A DNA stretch of 64,000 nt from contig CAWBCV010000002.1 of the NCBI GenBank assembly GCA_963787425.1, positions 49,063-113,062 of the forward strand, written 5' to 3'. Below are positions 37,878 to 46,704 of this stretch, in pieces. The position numbers and the translations under genes were made by a program. Each line of letters starts with the position of its first letter. The first letter of the stretch is position 1. The notes below the pieces were generated by a model that was not told where the DNA came from, did no database searches, and worked only from the letters and a program-made list of their open reading frames with translations. The DNA is from AP-15 sp963787425 (GTDB lineage Bacteria > Pseudomonadota > Alphaproteobacteria > ATCC43930 > CGMCC-115725).

Positions 37878-39125
37878 ATGAGGGTAAACCGAGCGATGTT
37901 AGTGGCATTCTGCGGTTTGCTTGCTCCGGTTCCGGTTTGGGCCGAACCCCCTCAGGAGGATCAATTTCAGACCGACTTATTTCGGGATGGCCAGCCTCAG
38001 ACTAACCACAAGAAGCGGGTGGTACATCCGGTGGACCCAGCACTCCAATTACGCCACACCATGCGCGACGAGATAAATTCCGAACTCGTCGGTATTGTGT
38101 CCGAAGGCACCGACTACACCGTCGATCTGGCGCTCGCTCTCGCCAGCGGACAGACACACTTGCGGCTTCTGCCGATAGCTGGGGCCGGGGCACTGCAGAA
38201 TGCGAAGGATGTGATGTTCGCTCGCGGCGTCGATTTCGCCATCTTGCAAACCGACGTGCTCGACGAGATCAAGCGCAATCCGCCCTTTCCGGGTGTTGAG
38301 AACTACCTCCAATACGTGACGAGACTCTATGATCAAGATCTTCATGTCCTGACTGGCCCAGATATCCAGTCAATCGAAGATCTCAGAGGAAAAAAGGTTA
38401 ATTTCGGGCCGCGCGACAGCGGAACCTATACGACTGCGACGGCTGTTTTCCGTGCTCTTGGGGTCGAGCCGGATGTGACGAACCTCCCGCATTCGCTCGC
38501 CCTAGATAAGCTCAGGCGGGGAGAAATTTCCGCGTTGGTTTATGTAGCAACGAAACCATCACGACTGTTTCAAGAGATCAGACCGGATGAGAACCTACAT
38601 TTTTTGCCGATCAGCGGTAATCTGATCTCGAATTACACAGCAACAACCATAACGTCTGATGATTATTCGGATCTCGTGTCGAAAGACGCGCCGGTTAAGA
38701 CGATGTCGGTGGGAACCGTTCTGATCGCGTATAATTGGCCCACAAAGTCCGAACGGTATCAGCGAGTGGATCGCTTCGTTAAAGCCTTCTTTGCCAACCT
38801 CAAGGAAATAAAAGCCCGCCGGCCGAAATGGCAGGAGTTCGACATAACCGCCTCAGTCTCGGGATGGACCCGCTTTCCGGCTGCCGAGCAATGGTTGAAA
38901 AAGGCGGGGGTGGGCCCCGAGCCCAACAAAGCGACCGTGCAGGAGCAGGTCCCTCTCGATCCGAAACAGCGAGAGGCGCTATTCCGGGAGTTCGCCAAGC
39001 ACCAGGGAACGCCCGGTCCCGAGAAAGCAACGGTCCATCTCGATTCAAACCAGCGCGAGGCGTTGTTTCGAGAGTTCGCCCAATATGAGAAACAGCGACA
39101 CGTGATCATACCGCGACACGGCTGA
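37878..39125 (+). CDS. TAXI-family (NMT1-like) solute-binding protein B with C-terminal repeats
   Basis: 415 residues from ATG 37878 (GGAG upstream). Signal peptide ending VWAEP. Receptor core matches TAXI protein A at 33496 (GALQNAKDVMFARGVDFAILQTDVLDE; KVNFGPRDSGTYTTATAVFRALG). The C-terminal 60 residues hold two copies, 28 residues apart, of a motif LDxxQREALFREFA, of which protein A has one related copy. The gene is AT-richer than its neighbours, so it may have been acquired separately. It converges with the TPR fusion gene (stops 3 bases apart). No TRAP permease nearby. Confidence 0.8.
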   Translation: MRVNRAMLVAFCGLLAPVPVWAEPPQEDQFQTDLFRDGQPQTNHKKRVVHPVDPALQLRHTMRDEINSELVGIVSEGTDYTVDLALALASGQTHLRLLPIAGAGALQNAKDVMFARGVDFAILQTDVLDEIKRNPPFPGVENYLQYVTRLYDQDLHVLTGPDIQSIEDLRGKKVNFGPRDSGTYTTATAVFRALGVEPDVTNLPHSLALDKLRRGEISALVYVATKPSRLFQEIRPDENLHFLPISGNLISNYTATTITSDDYSDLVSKDAPVKTMSVGTVLIAYNWPTKSERYQRVDRFVKAFFANLKEIKARRPKWQEFDITASVSGWTRFPAAEQWLKKAGVGPEPNKATVQEQVPLDPKQREALFREFAKHQGTPGPEKATVHLDSNQREALFREFAQYEKQRHVIIPRHG

Positions 39126-39128
39126 CGA

Positions 39129-41846
39129 TCATTGATCGGGGAAGCCGGCCCGGCGCAATCCGACGTTCAGCGTCTTGACCTGGAGCGCCTGATATCGCCG
39201 ATCGGTCAGCCAACGGTTCTCGGCCCGCATCCGGGCCAATGATCTAATAGCTGGCTTTAGTCGTATCAACTCTGCAAGAGCCGATTTCGCTTTGTCGAGA
39301 TCGCCCCGCAAACCGTAGGCCGCGGCGAGATAAAAATAGGGCACCCACAACCGAGGATCGGCGGCGCTTGCTGTTTGCAGCAGATCGATCGCCTGGTCCA
39401 CCCGGCCCAAGAGAAGCTGACAGGTACCCAAGGCCCAATACGCAATGGCGAGGTTGGGGCCATCCGGGACAAGCCGGATCGCTTGTTCAAGTGGCGCTAT
39501 GCCGCCTTCCGGTTCGCCCTGGTACAAGCGCGTTTCCCCGAGATGAAGTAGAGTTCGGGCGTTGGTCGGGTCCAGAGCAACCGCCGTCTCGAATTCCCTC
39601 TGGGCTTCAGGCAACCGGTTCTGCATCTGGCGAAGAACCCCGAGGGTAAAGTGAGCCGCCGACCGGTTCGAGACAGTCTGCTTGTCAAGGACTTCCATCA
39701 ATAAATTCTCGGCGCGCGGCAAGTCTTCCTGAAGAACAGGGGACCATCCATCCGCTAATTTGGTAGACAGGATCGAGGCAAGGCCAATCCGAGCTTCGCC
39801 GGATCGCGAATCAAGTTCGAAGGCCCGCTCGAAATTGCGGCGCGCATCCTGCCATCTCGCCGCGGAATAAGGGAGGTAATACAACTCCCATCCGCGCGTT
39901 ATCAAATCACGGACAGTAGGATCAAGTTGTTCCCTTTCGTCGACCACTGGCGAGGTTTGGTTTGAGGTGACCTGTCGTTCTTCTGGTTCGAGTCCGTGTT
40001 GCACGGGTTGGGATTCGGGAGATTTCGGCAGATTGTCTCCTATCTCAGCAGGAGATGGTGCTGCCGTTGAAACCGCAGGCGGTTCCGCGGGACCGGCCGC
40101 AGCTCGGGTATCAGCTGGCGGCGGTGACGGGGGTAGGAGCGCCGGCTTCTCGGGGGCGGCAGGCGGTGACGGCTCCTCCGCTGCCGGGGTAAGTGTCGGT
40201 CTCCTCTCGAGCCAGACATCCTCCATCCGCCAGCCGTTGAACAGGCTGTTGACCATGATCGTCAACCCCTTCAGCTGGGGCTGCCAGCATGTTGCGAAGC
40301 GGTTGTGGAAAAGGATCGGCCGGGCGCCATCCTCCTGCAACTTTTCATCGATTTCGAAAACCAGGCCGCGGCGCTTCTCCTGGTCCCGCTCCATTGATTG
40401 CTGATCGAACAGCTTGTCGATTTGCGGATTGCAGTAGCCGGTGTAATTACGGTCCGAGCCGCAGGCGTAATTTTCATAGAACTGCGCGTCGGGGTCGTCG
40501 ACCCCGAGACCGGTCAGATTTAGTCCAATCTTGTAATCCTTACGGTAAACCTTGGGAAACCAGGTAGCGCTTTCGACCGTTTCGAGTTCAGCATCGATGT
40601 AAACCTCCCGGAGCTGATCGATCAGAATGACGGCGGGATCGCGAAATGGTGGGGTGTTGCGAACGGAGACCTTGACGGCGAGCCGTTTGTCGGCTCCATA
40701 GCCGGCCTCCGCCATTATTTTGCGGGCTTCTTCGCGATTCTTGCCGATATCGGGACCATAGCCCGGCAATGTCTTCAGTATTTCGGCAGGCATTCCCCAG
40801 ACCCCTTGCGGCGGCGGCTGCATCGCACCGCCGATATCGCCATGTCCCTCGGCGAGAATCTGGATGAAACTTTTACGGTCGAGCGCCAGTGCCATTGCCC
40901 GGCGTATCTCCGGATTATCGAACGGAGGTGCGTCCCGGTTCACAATCAAATTTGTGCTCTGGTTTGCCGGCTGTAATTCGCAGACCGCCTGCGGCGCCTC
41001 TTTCTGTATGTCTTTCATCAGCGGCACGGTTAGGCCGAACGGGAAGGTCAGATCGAACTTGCCGGCGATGAAGCCGAGAATTGCCGTCGATCGATTCGGA
41101 ATTATCGTCCATTCAATACCGTCAAGGTAGGGGCGCCCCTCCTTCCAGTACTGTGCATTCCGTACGAGCTTGATGGATTCATTCGGCTTGTAGGAGACGA
41201 ATTTGAACGGCCCGGTGCCGATCGGATGCTGTCGCATCTCCGAGGCCGGAACATGGCACGGATAAACCGGCGAATAGCCCGAGGCAAGCAGGGCAATAAA
41301 GGCCGGCTGCGGCCTCTTCAAGTGAAATGTGACCGTGTCGTTTGTGGTGCTGATGGAATCCAGGTTGCGATACCAAGACTTGCGCGGGTTGGTGCGCAGT
41401 TTATTCTCGCTCTTGCCGAGGATCAGGTCCCAGGTACATTTGACGTCCGCGGCGGTAAAGGGCTTGCCGTCGTGCCAGCTCACTCCCTGCCGGAGCTCAA
41501 AGGTAAGCGCGGTCATGTCGGCGTTCCACGACCATTTGGTCGCCAGATCCGGCTCGATCGTGTCGATCCGGTTCTGCGGCACATCCTGTCTAAAGAGAAC
41601 CAAATTATTGAAGACGGCCATTATTGGATTCTGGGCCGAATTGAATGCTTCCTCGTGGATCGACATGCTCGCAGGACTGTCGTATTGGAATACTCGGAGC
41701 ACACCGCCGCGCTTTTGCGCCGATGCCAACTCGATCGGCTTGTCCGGGGGGGTGGGGCGATCGAAGGAGGCGATACCGCTCGCCACGATTATCGCGACGA
41801 CAATCGCCCCCAAAATAATGCCGATCGCTAGCTTCCGCAGAAACAT
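39129..41846 (-). CDS. Membrane-anchored family-5 binding protein fused to a TPR domain
   Basis: 905 residues from ATG 41846 (GAGGAG ribosome site). Residues 5-25 form an uncleaved transmembrane anchor in place of the signal peptide. Residues about 43-547 are a complete binding-protein domain of the tandem group: DSPASMSI, GVSWHDGKPF, DVKCTWDLI, VYPCHV, all six cysteines and MEDVWLERR. A Pro/Ala/Glu-rich linker (about 548-645) leads to about five TPR units (about 660-870) and an end reading LNVGLRRAGFP, a tail that resembles those of TPR regions in rhizobial adenylate cyclases. Two functions, periplasmic ligand recognition and protein-protein interaction, are thus tethered to the inner membrane. 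Probably a ligand sensor or assembly scaffold; no enzyme domain is present. No frameshifts over 2.7 kb. Confidence 0.88.
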   Translation of the reverse strand: MFLRKLAIGIILGAIVVAIIVASGIASFDRPTPPDKPIELASAQKRGGVLRVFQYDSPASMSIHEEAFNSAQNPIMAVFNNLVLFRQDVPQNRIDTIEPDLATKWSWNADMTALTFELRQGVSWHDGKPFTAADVKCTWDLILGKSENKLRTNPRKSWYRNLDSISTTNDTVTFHLKRPQPAFIALLASGYSPVYPCHVPASEMRQHPIGTGPFKFVSYKPNESIKLVRNAQYWKEGRPYLDGIEWTIIPNRSTAILGFIAGKFDLTFPFGLTVPLMKDIQKEAPQAVCELQPANQSTNLIVNRDAPPFDNPEIRRAMALALDRKSFIQILAEGHGDIGGAMQPPPQGVWGMPAEILKTLPGYGPDIGKNREEARKIMAEAGYGADKRLAVKVSVRNTPPFRDPAVILIDQLREVYIDAELETVESATWFPKVYRKDYKIGLNLTGLGVDDPDAQFYENYACGSDRNYTGYCNPQIDKLFDQQSMERDQEKRRGLVFEIDEKLQEDGARPILFHNRFATCWQPQLKGLTIMVNSLFNGWRMEDVWLERRPTLTPAAEEPSPPAAPEKPALLPPSPPPADTRAAAGPAEPPAVSTAAPSPAEIGDNLPKSPESQPVQHGLEPEERQVTSNQTSPVVDEREQLDPTVRDLITRGWELYYLPYSAARWQDARRNFERAFELDSRSGEARIGLASILSTKLADGWSPVLQEDLPRAENLLMEVLDKQTVSNRSAAHFTLGVLRQMQNRLPEAQREFETAVALDPTNARTLLHLGETRLYQGEPEGGIAPLEQAIRLVPDGPNLAIAYWALGTCQLLLGRVDQAIDLLQTASAADPRLWVPYFYLAAAYGLRGDLDKAKSALAELIRLKPAIRSLARMRAENRWLTDRRYQALQVKTLNVGLRRAGFPDQ

Positions 41847-42210
41847 GTGCTCCTCGCGTTGCCTCAATGTCCGGCCTGTAAACGCATCGATGCCGTAGAA
41901 AGGGACCGAATATTGGGGACAGCACGGGCCTTTGCAACTATCTGTCCAAGCAGCATTCCAGCGACCTCCTGTCACGTCGCAGTCCCTCGACGACCTGGGG
42001 GCTGGCCGACCGCTTCTTGTCCGAGATCCGCGCCATCACCAACCTGCTCAGCGACATCTTCGCCACCGTCGCGGTGGCGCGGTGGATGGGCGAACTCGGC
42101 GAAGGGCGCCTACGCCGTTCTCGACGGATCCCGAACGCCGATGTCGAATCTCTGCATGAGCCGGCGCTGGCGCGCCAAGCAGGGCTGAGGGCCTCCCTCG
42201 ATCGAGCCGG
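41847..42210. other. Gap with an unassigned coding-like stretch on the plus strand
   Basis: One plus frame from about 41900 to 42115 reads as convincing protein (for example STTWGLADRFLSEIRAITN, then LLSDIFATVAVARWMGELGEG) but has no ATG and no recognisable family; a TTG at 42017 is the only start in the track of the frame, and its continuation to 42253 becomes Arg-rich. It is either a decayed gene end or a short unknown gene. Nothing else seen. Confidence 0.3.
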
Positions 42211-42519
42211 TTACCGCGGCTTGGCTAGCCGCGTGGGCGGCGCATCGCGGTAGATCTGCAGCCGGGTGACGCGCAAACCAGCGACGCCATGGGCCTCGAT
42301 CGCACGCTCCCAAGCGGCAAATTCCTCGGTCGACAGCTTATAATAGCGGCAGGCGTCCTCGATGTTCATCTCGCCGTTGCGCACGGCGTTGACAATCGCC
42401 GCCTTGCGCCTCGCGACCCAGCGCTTTGTGTCGGAGGACGGTAGGTCGGGCGGCGGCAGGTCGGGGGGATTGGCGCTAATGTCCGGCAAGAGTTCGCCTC
42501 GGGGATAAGCACATGACAT
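42211..42519 (-). CDS. sciP: SciP/DUF1153 helix-turn-helix regulator
   Basis: 102 residues. The core KRWVARRKAAIVNAVRNGEM and EDACRYYKLSTEEFAAWERA, then GLRVTRLQIYR, is the DUF1153 signature of the small DNA-binding proteins typified by Caulobacter SciP, which inhibits CtrA-driven transcription by binding CtrA and DNA. It is alphaproteobacteria-specific, supporting the taxonomic reading. N-terminus is Pro-rich and longer than usual; start ATG 42519. Isolated from other cell-cycle genes here. Whether it controls CtrA in this organism is inference from family. Confidence 0.88.
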   Translation of the reverse strand: MSCAYPRGELLPDISANPPDLPPPDLPSSDTKRWVARRKAAIVNAVRNGEMNIEDACRYYKLSTEEFAAWERAIEAHGVAGLRVTRLQIYRDAPPTRLAKPR

Positions 42520-42681
42520 CTGTCGATTAATTCAATCGTCGGCGACGGGAATGGTTTCAGAAAAATCTCACGCCCCCTTGAAGCGGCCGTTGATGGCGCC
42601 CTCGAGAGGGGAGCGAGAGCGGTCCTGACGCCGGATCATCGTCACTCCCGCGACGACACAGGAGCGACAGCCCGTTGAACC

Positions 42682-44316
42682 TTAAACGTTAACTGGGGCG
42701 AGGGGTGGGCGGCCGCGGATCAGGTCGGCGGCCTTTTCGGCGATCATGATGACCGCGGCGTTGATGTTGCCGCCGATGAGATCCGGCATCACCGAGGCGT
42801 CGATGACACGCAGCCCGTGGACACCCAGGACCCTGAGCTCCGGATCGACGACCGCTGCGGGGTCGGTCGGCCGCGCCATTTTGCAGGTGCCGAGCGGGTG
42901 GTGCACGGTAATCGCGGTTGCGCGGATATGCGCGTCGATTTCGGCATTGGAGCGACAATCCGGGCCTGGTGAGATTTCTCCGGTCGTGAAAGAGGCGAGC
43001 GGCGTCTGTCTGCCGATCTCGCGAACGAGACGCACGCCGGCGCGTAACGTGGCCCAGTCCTTTTCGGTCGCGAGGAAATTCTGCCGAATGCGGACCGGGA
43101 CGCGCGGGTCGGGCGAGGCGAACTCGACCCGGCCGCGGCTTTTCGGGTGCAACAGCACCGCCCGGCAACCGAAACCATCGGCATAGGGCCGCACCAAGGG
43201 CGGGAAATAAGCGTGCGCAGTTATCGGCGCCGCGTTGAAGAGGAGTTGGATGTCGGGAAAATCCAGTTCGGGAGTGCTCTTCAGGAAGGCCATGACCCCG
43301 CCCGGCCAATCCGCCGCGATGCCTTCGCCCCGCCAATAGGCTCGGGCGAGTTCTGTGACGATCCGGTCGGCTCGCATCTTGTGATGAAGTGGACCGGGCT
43401 TCTTGCGGCCGTAGGCCACCGAGACCGAGACATGGTCCTGCAAATTCTGGCCGACCCCGGGAAGCGGGACGTTTACCGCGATGTCGTATCCGTGCAACAT
43501 CTCGGGGTCGCCGATGCCGGACAGCATCAGGAGTTGCGGCGAATTGATGACACCTCCGGCCAGGATGACTTCGCGTCCGGCACGCGCCACATGGTGCTCG
43601 CCGCCGACCAGATACTCGGCCCCGACGGCGCGACCGGCTTCGATCAGGACACGCTCCGCCAGCGCATTGACGACGATTTCGAGATTTGGCCTACCCAGCG
43701 CCGGCCGTAGATAGGCGACTGCGGCGCTGCAGCGGCGCCCGTCGCGGATGGTCTGCTGTGAGCGGCCGAACCCCTCCTGCTGCGCGCCGTTGTAATCCTC
43801 GGTCATCAGGTGACCGGCGTCTTCTGCCGCGGCGAGATAAGCGTTGACGAGCGGGTCGCGGTAGCGCGTCGTCCGCGTGGTCAACGGCCCGTCGCCGCCG
43901 CGATAGGCGCTAGCGCCGCCTTCCCAGGATTCCTGGCGTCGAAAATAGGGCAGCACGTGTGCGTAGGACCACGCCGTCAGCCCCGCCGCCGCCCAGCGTT
44001 CGTAATCGCCGCGGTGGCCGCGGACATAGGCCATCGCATTGATCGAGGACGAGCCACCGATGACCTTTCCGCGAGCGCACTCGAGGCGGCGCCCGTCCAT
44101 CGTCAACTCGGGCTCGGCGAAATACATCCAGTCGTGCTTGCGCTGGTGCAGCATGCGCGCCCAGGCGAGCGGGATATTGATCCACGGATCGCGGTCCCAG
44201 CCGCCCGCTTCCAACAGCAGCACGCGAGCGTCTTTATCCTCGCTCAGGCGATTGGCCAAAGTGCAGCCGGCCGAACCGGCGCCGACGATGATGTAGGCGT
44301 ACTCTTCGCGCCGCAT
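42682..44316 (-). CDS. GMC-family FAD oxidoreductase (choline dehydrogenase-like)
   Basis: 544 residues. N-terminal FAD-binding Rossmann motif VGAGSAGCTLANRLSE, the GMC signature ARGKVIGGSSSINAM and the C-terminal active-site His in ITVHHPLGTCKM are intact, together with the final LIGGNINAAVIMIAEKAAD. Family members (BetA, alcohol and glucose-type oxidases) oxidise primary or secondary alcohols. Nothing adjacent points to choline or glycine betaine. Divergent from the E1-alpha gene, start to start 119 bases. Substrate unknown; length is normal. Confidence 0.92.
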   Translation of the reverse strand: MRREEYAYIIVGAGSAGCTLANRLSEDKDARVLLLEAGGWDRDPWINIPLAWARMLHQRKHDWMYFAEPELTMDGRRLECARGKVIGGSSSINAMAYVRGHRGDYERWAAAGLTAWSYAHVLPYFRRQESWEGGASAYRGGDGPLTTRTTRYRDPLVNAYLAAAEDAGHLMTEDYNGAQQEGFGRSQQTIRDGRRCSAAVAYLRPALGRPNLEIVVNALAERVLIEAGRAVGAEYLVGGEHHVARAGREVILAGGVINSPQLLMLSGIGDPEMLHGYDIAVNVPLPGVGQNLQDHVSVSVAYGRKKPGPLHHKMRADRIVTELARAYWRGEGIAADWPGGVMAFLKSTPELDFPDIQLLFNAAPITAHAYFPPLVRPYADGFGCRAVLLHPKSRGRVEFASPDPRVPVRIRQNFLATEKDWATLRAGVRLVREIGRQTPLASFTTGEISPGPDCRSNAEIDAHIRATAITVHHPLGTCKMARPTDPAAVVDPELRVLGVHGLRVIDASVMPDLIGGNINAAVIMIAEKAADLIRGRPPLAPVNV

Positions 44317-44435
44317 AACCGCCTCCTGTCAGGTAACCGGATCGCAACCGGTAGGAGCTATCACCCGCTGGAAAGCGTTACCACATATCGGAAAGCGCTG
44401 CCTCAAAGAGGCGCGATTGAACCATCGGGTGCGCA

Positions 44436-45569
44436 ATGCCACCGTTCGAAACCACTGCGGAACTTGCCGCGATTACCAAGGCGCGAAAGGCGCCGCTACC
44501 GCCTGCGGTCGCGCGGTTCGAGATCCGTTACAGCCGCTTTCTCGATCCCAAGGGCAATGCGGTGGGCCCCTTGCCCGATTTCGCCCGCGACCGTGCCGAG
44601 CTGGTCGCGCTCTACCGCGCGATGGTGCTGGCCCGGCGCTTCGACGCCAAGGCGGTGGCACTGCAGCGCACCGGACGCCTCGGCACCTTCGCCTCGGCCC
44701 TGGGCCAGGAAGCCGTGCCCGTCGGGGTCGCGAGCGCGATGCGGGGCGAGGACGTGTTGCTGCCGAGCTTCCGCGAGCACGGCGCTCAGCTGTGGCGCGG
44801 GATAAGCCCGACCGAGCTGCTCCTGTTCTGGGGCGGCGACGAGCGGGGTAGCGATTTTGCCGAGGCTCGCGAGGATTTCCCCGTCTCCGTGCCGGTGGGG
44901 ACACACGCGCCGCACGCCGTCGGCGTCGCCTTGGCGTTCAAGCTGCGGCAGGAAAAGCGGGTGGCGGTCTGCGTGTTCGGCGACGGCGCGACCTCGAAGG
45001 GCGATGTCGCCGAGGCGCTCAATGCCGCCGGCGTTTGGCAGTTGCCGGTCGTGTTCGTGATCAACAACAACCGCTGGGCGATTTCGGTGCCGCTGGCGCA
45101 TCAGACTGCGGCCGAAACCTTGGCGCAGAAGGCCATCGCCGCCGGCATCGAGGGCGAGCAGGTCGACGGCAACGATGTCATCGCGGTTCGCGAGGCGATG
45201 TCCAGCGCCCTCGCCAAGGCGCGGTCCGGTGGCGGCCCGCACCTGATCGAGGCGCTGACCTACCGGCTCGGCGACCATACGACTGCCGACGACGCGAGCC
45301 GCTACCGCAGCGGCTCCGAGGTCAGCACGCGCTGGGCGGAAGAGCCGATCGCCCGCTTGCGCAACCACCTCGTCGCGAACGGGATGTGGGGCAAGGCGGA
45401 TGAGGAGCGGCTGCTGGCCGAGATCACTCTGACGATCGAGCGAGCGGCGGCAGCCTATCTCGCGACCCCGCCGCAGGGCGTCGAAACCATTTTCGATTTC
45501 ACCTACCGGGCGCTGCCCAAAGACCTCGCCGACCAGCGCCAGGCGGCCCTGGACCTGGCGGGGAAGTGA
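44436..45569 (+). CDS. 2-oxoacid dehydrogenase E1 component, alpha subunit
   Basis: 377 residues of the thiamine-diphosphate-dependent E1-alpha family. TPP/Mg motif GDGATSKGDVAEALNAAGVW with VFVINNNRWAIS is complete, as is the phosphorylation-loop-like region YRLGDHTTADDASRY. The pairing with E1-beta, the HTTADDASRYR sequence and the C-terminal layout favour a branched-chain or acetoin/pyruvate-type E1 (BkdA/PdhA); I cannot choose. First gene of an operon with E1-beta (7-base gap) and E2. Start ATG 44436; ribosome site weak. Confidence 0.92.
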   Translation: MPPFETTAELAAITKARKAPLPPAVARFEIRYSRFLDPKGNAVGPLPDFARDRAELVALYRAMVLARRFDAKAVALQRTGRLGTFASALGQEAVPVGVASAMRGEDVLLPSFREHGAQLWRGISPTELLLFWGGDERGSDFAEAREDFPVSVPVGTHAPHAVGVALAFKLRQEKRVAVCVFGDGATSKGDVAEALNAAGVWQLPVVFVINNNRWAISVPLAHQTAAETLAQKAIAAGIEGEQVDGNDVIAVREAMSSALAKARSGGGPHLIEALTYRLGDHTTADDASRYRSGSEVSTRWAEEPIARLRNHLVANGMWGKADEERLLAEITLTIERAAAAYLATPPQGVETIFDFTYRALPKDLADQRQAALDLAGK

Positions 45570-45576
45570 GGCCGCC

Positions 45577-46557
45577 ATGCTTGAGATCACGCTCGTTCAG
45601 GCCGTCAATCTGGCGCTCGCCCGCGCTATGGCCGAGGACTCGTCGGTCCTCGTCCTCGGTGAGGATGTCGGCGCCGAAGGTGGCGTCTTTCGCGCGACCG
45701 AGGGGCTGCTCGACCGTTTCGGGACGGATCGCGTCATCGACACGCCGCTCGCTGAAGGCCTCATCGCCGGGATGTCAGTCGGGCTTGCCGCACAGGGTTT
45801 TCGCCCGGTGTCGGAGATCCAATTCACTGGGTTCATCTACCCGACGATCGACCAGCTGGTGAACCATGCCTCGCGGCTGCGCACCCGCACGCGCGGCCGG
45901 CTCACCTGTCCGATGGTCGTACGATCGCCGTATGGCACCGGGATCCGCGCCGTCGAGCATCATTCCGAAAGCCCGGAGGCGATGTTTGTCCACATTCCGG
46001 GTCTGAGGGTGGTGATCCCATCCTCGCCGGCCCGCGCCTATGGCCTGCTGCTCGCCGCGATCCGCGACCCCGACCCGGTGGTCTTTCTCGAACCGACCCG
46101 GCTTTACCGCGCCGCGCGCGAGGAGGTCGCGGACGATGGCGCGGCCTTGCCGCTCGACCATTGCTTCGTGCTGCGCGAGGGGACCGACATCACCCTCGTC
46201 ACATGGGGCGCCATGACGAAGGAGACCTTGGCCGCGGCCGACCGGCTGCAGGCCGAGGGGGTCAGCGCCGAGGTCATCGACGTTGCGACATTAAAGCCGC
46301 TCGATAGCGACGGGCTGCTCGCTTCGGTCGCCAAGACTGGACGTTGTGTGATCGTGCACGAAGCGCCGTTGACCGGCGGCGTCGGGGCCGAGGTCGCTGC
46401 CCGCATCGCCGAGCGGGGTTTAGTCTCGCTGCTCGCCCCGATCGAGCGGGTCGCCGGCTGGGACACGGTCATGCCATTGCCGCGCCTCGAGCAGCAATAC
46501 CTGCCGAGCGAGGCCCGCATTCTCGCCGCCGCTCGTCGCGTCTTGGCGTATCAATGA
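45577..46557 (+). CDS. 2-oxoacid dehydrogenase E1 component, beta subunit
   Basis: 326 residues, transketolase-type pyrimidine domain plus C-terminal domain. LGEDVGAEGGVFRATEGLLDRFG, the conserved DTPLAEGLIAGMSVGLAAQGFRPV and the C-terminal EAPLTGGVGAEVAARIAE are family marks. Forms the alpha2-beta2 E1 decarboxylase with the preceding gene and loads the acyl group on the lipoyl domain of E2. Starts seven bases after the E1-alpha stop. Intact. Confidence 0.93.
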   Translation: MLEITLVQAVNLALARAMAEDSSVLVLGEDVGAEGGVFRATEGLLDRFGTDRVIDTPLAEGLIAGMSVGLAAQGFRPVSEIQFTGFIYPTIDQLVNHASRLRTRTRGRLTCPMVVRSPYGTGIRAVEHHSESPEAMFVHIPGLRVVIPSSPARAYGLLLAAIRDPDPVVFLEPTRLYRAAREEVADDGAALPLDHCFVLREGTDITLVTWGAMTKETLAAADRLQAEGVSAEVIDVATLKPLDSDGLLASVAKTGRCVIVHEAPLTGGVGAEVAARIAERGLVSLLAPIERVAGWDTVMPLPRLEQQYLPSEARILAAARRVLAYQ

Positions 46558-46575
46558 TCGCCAGGGACCAGCGCG

Positions 46576-46692
46576 GTGCGTCCTTCGAGACGCCCGCTGT
46601 GCGGGCTCCTCAGGATGAGGAGTTTTCCTAATGCAATCATTGACCTCCGTCATCCTGAGGAGGCGCGCAGCGCCGTCTAGAAGGACGCACGA
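46576..46692. repeat. Rhizobiales-type intergenic palindrome between E1-beta and E2
   Basis: Two arms of about 46 bases (46576-46622 and 46644-46692) form a long imperfect inverted repeat: TGCGTCCTTCGAGACG...TCAGGATGAGG against CATCCTGAGGAGG...CTAGAAGGACGCAC, each arm itself containing a small hairpin. It belongs to the abundant intergenic palindrome type containing GTCATCCTGAGGAG and CTTCGAGACG cores seen in Bradyrhizobium and relatives. It separates two cistrons of one operon and may fold in the mRNA. Confidence 0.75.
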
Positions 46693-46704
46693 GGCCTCCG
46701 CGTG

